A stretch of 50,120 nucleotides of DNA. Source: JBQTIU01 sp052387815. GTDB lineage: Bacteria; Pseudomonadota; Alphaproteobacteria; CACIAM-22H2. Both the position numbers and the translations under genes were made by a program. Under the pieces are notes generated by a model. The model ran no database searches, was not told the origin of the DNA, and saw only the letters and a list, made by a program, of their open reading frames with translations. Within the stretch, counting starts at the first letter, position 1, and the number at the start of each line of letters is the position of its first letter. Below, in pieces: positions 49,879-50,120 of this stretch. The stretch spans positions 1-50,120 of the forward strand of contig JBQTIU010000096.1 in the NCBI GenBank assembly GCA_052387815.1, read 5' to 3'.

Positions 49879-50120
49879 ATGCAACCCGATCCGATCGTCA
49901 TCGTCTCCGCCGCCCGCACGCCGATGGGCGCCTTCCAAGGCGAGCTGAAGAGCTTCGCCGCGGCCGAGCTCGGCGCCGCGGCGATACGCGCCGCGGTCGA
50001 GCGCGCCAAGATCGGCGCCGACGAAGTGCAGGAAGTCCTCATGGGCTGCGTGCTGCCCGCCGGTCAGGGACAGGCGCCGGCGCGCCAGGCCGCCCTCGGT
50101 GCGGGACTGCCGCTGGGCAC
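49879..50120 (+). CDS. acetyl-CoA C-acetyltransferase (thiolase), N-terminal part (cut by window edge)
   Basis: 80 residues are visible: PIVIVSAARTPMGAFQGELKSFAAAELGAAAIRAAVERA, then VLMGCVLPAGQGQAPARQAALGAGLP. This is the characteristic N-terminus of biosynthetic/degradative thiolases. The acylated cysteine expected near residue 90 is just off the window. AAGGAAA stands 5-6 bases before the ATG. Its position behind a dehydrogenase remnant suggests leucine or fatty-acid catabolism, but the subfamily cannot be decided from this part. Confidence 0.92.
   Translation, partial: MQPDPIVIVSAARTPMGAFQGELKSFAAAELGAAAIRAAVERAKIGADEVQEVLMGCVLPAGQGQAPARQAALGAGLPLG

Noticed and set aside
49616..49879. 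An 87-residue frame between the nrdJ tail and the thiolase
   Set aside because: It is a shifted reading of the isovaleryl-CoA dehydrogenase remnant, whose own frame gives clear homology.

Overview
The window looks like a high-GC alphaproteobacterial chromosome, probably a Rhodospirillales-type lineage. The evidence is the gene content: an NDUFA12-family complex I gene beside mlaD, a cobalamin-dependent NrdJ reductase, an RNase E with a proline/alanine-rich insertion in its S1 domain, an rne/amidase/mrcA/prfB block, and a homogentisate pathway. Nearly every gene is a housekeeping gene. TTG and GTG starts are common.

Layout. 1-5.4 kb (minus): a sulfur and Fe-S block, cysE-iscR-cysteine desulfurase-iscS-iscA-fdx, then a truncated tenA and the start of mnmA. 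It is driven by a good sigma70 promoter overlapped by an IscR-like palindrome. The scaffold gene iscU and the chaperone genes hscBA are missing from this block. 5.7-7.7 kb: alpha/beta hydrolase and tyrS. 7.8-13.1 kb: a large AsmA-like protein, an FkbM methyltransferase cassette and a SPOR lipoprotein. 13.3-21.6 kb: glnE, then GYD protein, prfB (with programmed frameshift), mrcA and an AMIN/Amidase_3 amidase. 22-24.9 kb: rne. 25-27 kb: two orphan genes. 27.3-33 kb: aminotransferase, a GGT-like lipoprotein without its nucleophile, an M48 protease, a DUF3047 lipoprotein and a DsbA-like protein. 33.1-38.4 kb (minus): an ornithine/lysine-type decarboxylase, then hpd-hmgA-fah-maiA (tyrosine/homogentisate catabolism, coupled by ATGA overlaps). 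38.6-41.5 kb: aroQ-accB-accC-aat. 41.4-43.6 kb (minus): NDUFA12, mlaD, methyltransferase, DUF2155. 43.7-49.9 kb: a DUF6352-like protein, nrdJ behind tandem NrdR boxes, a zinc-ribbon orphan, a broken isovaleryl-CoA dehydrogenase and the start of a thiolase.

The most unusual signal is a pattern seen three times. After the 3' end of a core gene (nrdJ, rne, the SPOR lipoprotein) there is a short accessory cargo, and then a second copy of that gene's 3' end or terminator. The direct repeats are about 180 bp (98% identical), 43 bp (95%) and 50 bp (86%). No transposase or integrase lies in any cargo. At nrdJ the duplicated tail is fused in frame to the cargo protein, and a truncated dehydrogenase lies just beyond. 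This suggests repeated capture of accessory DNA at gene 3' ends by an unidentified mechanism, or by homologous integration of circles. The pattern is read directly from the sequence. The mechanism is inference.
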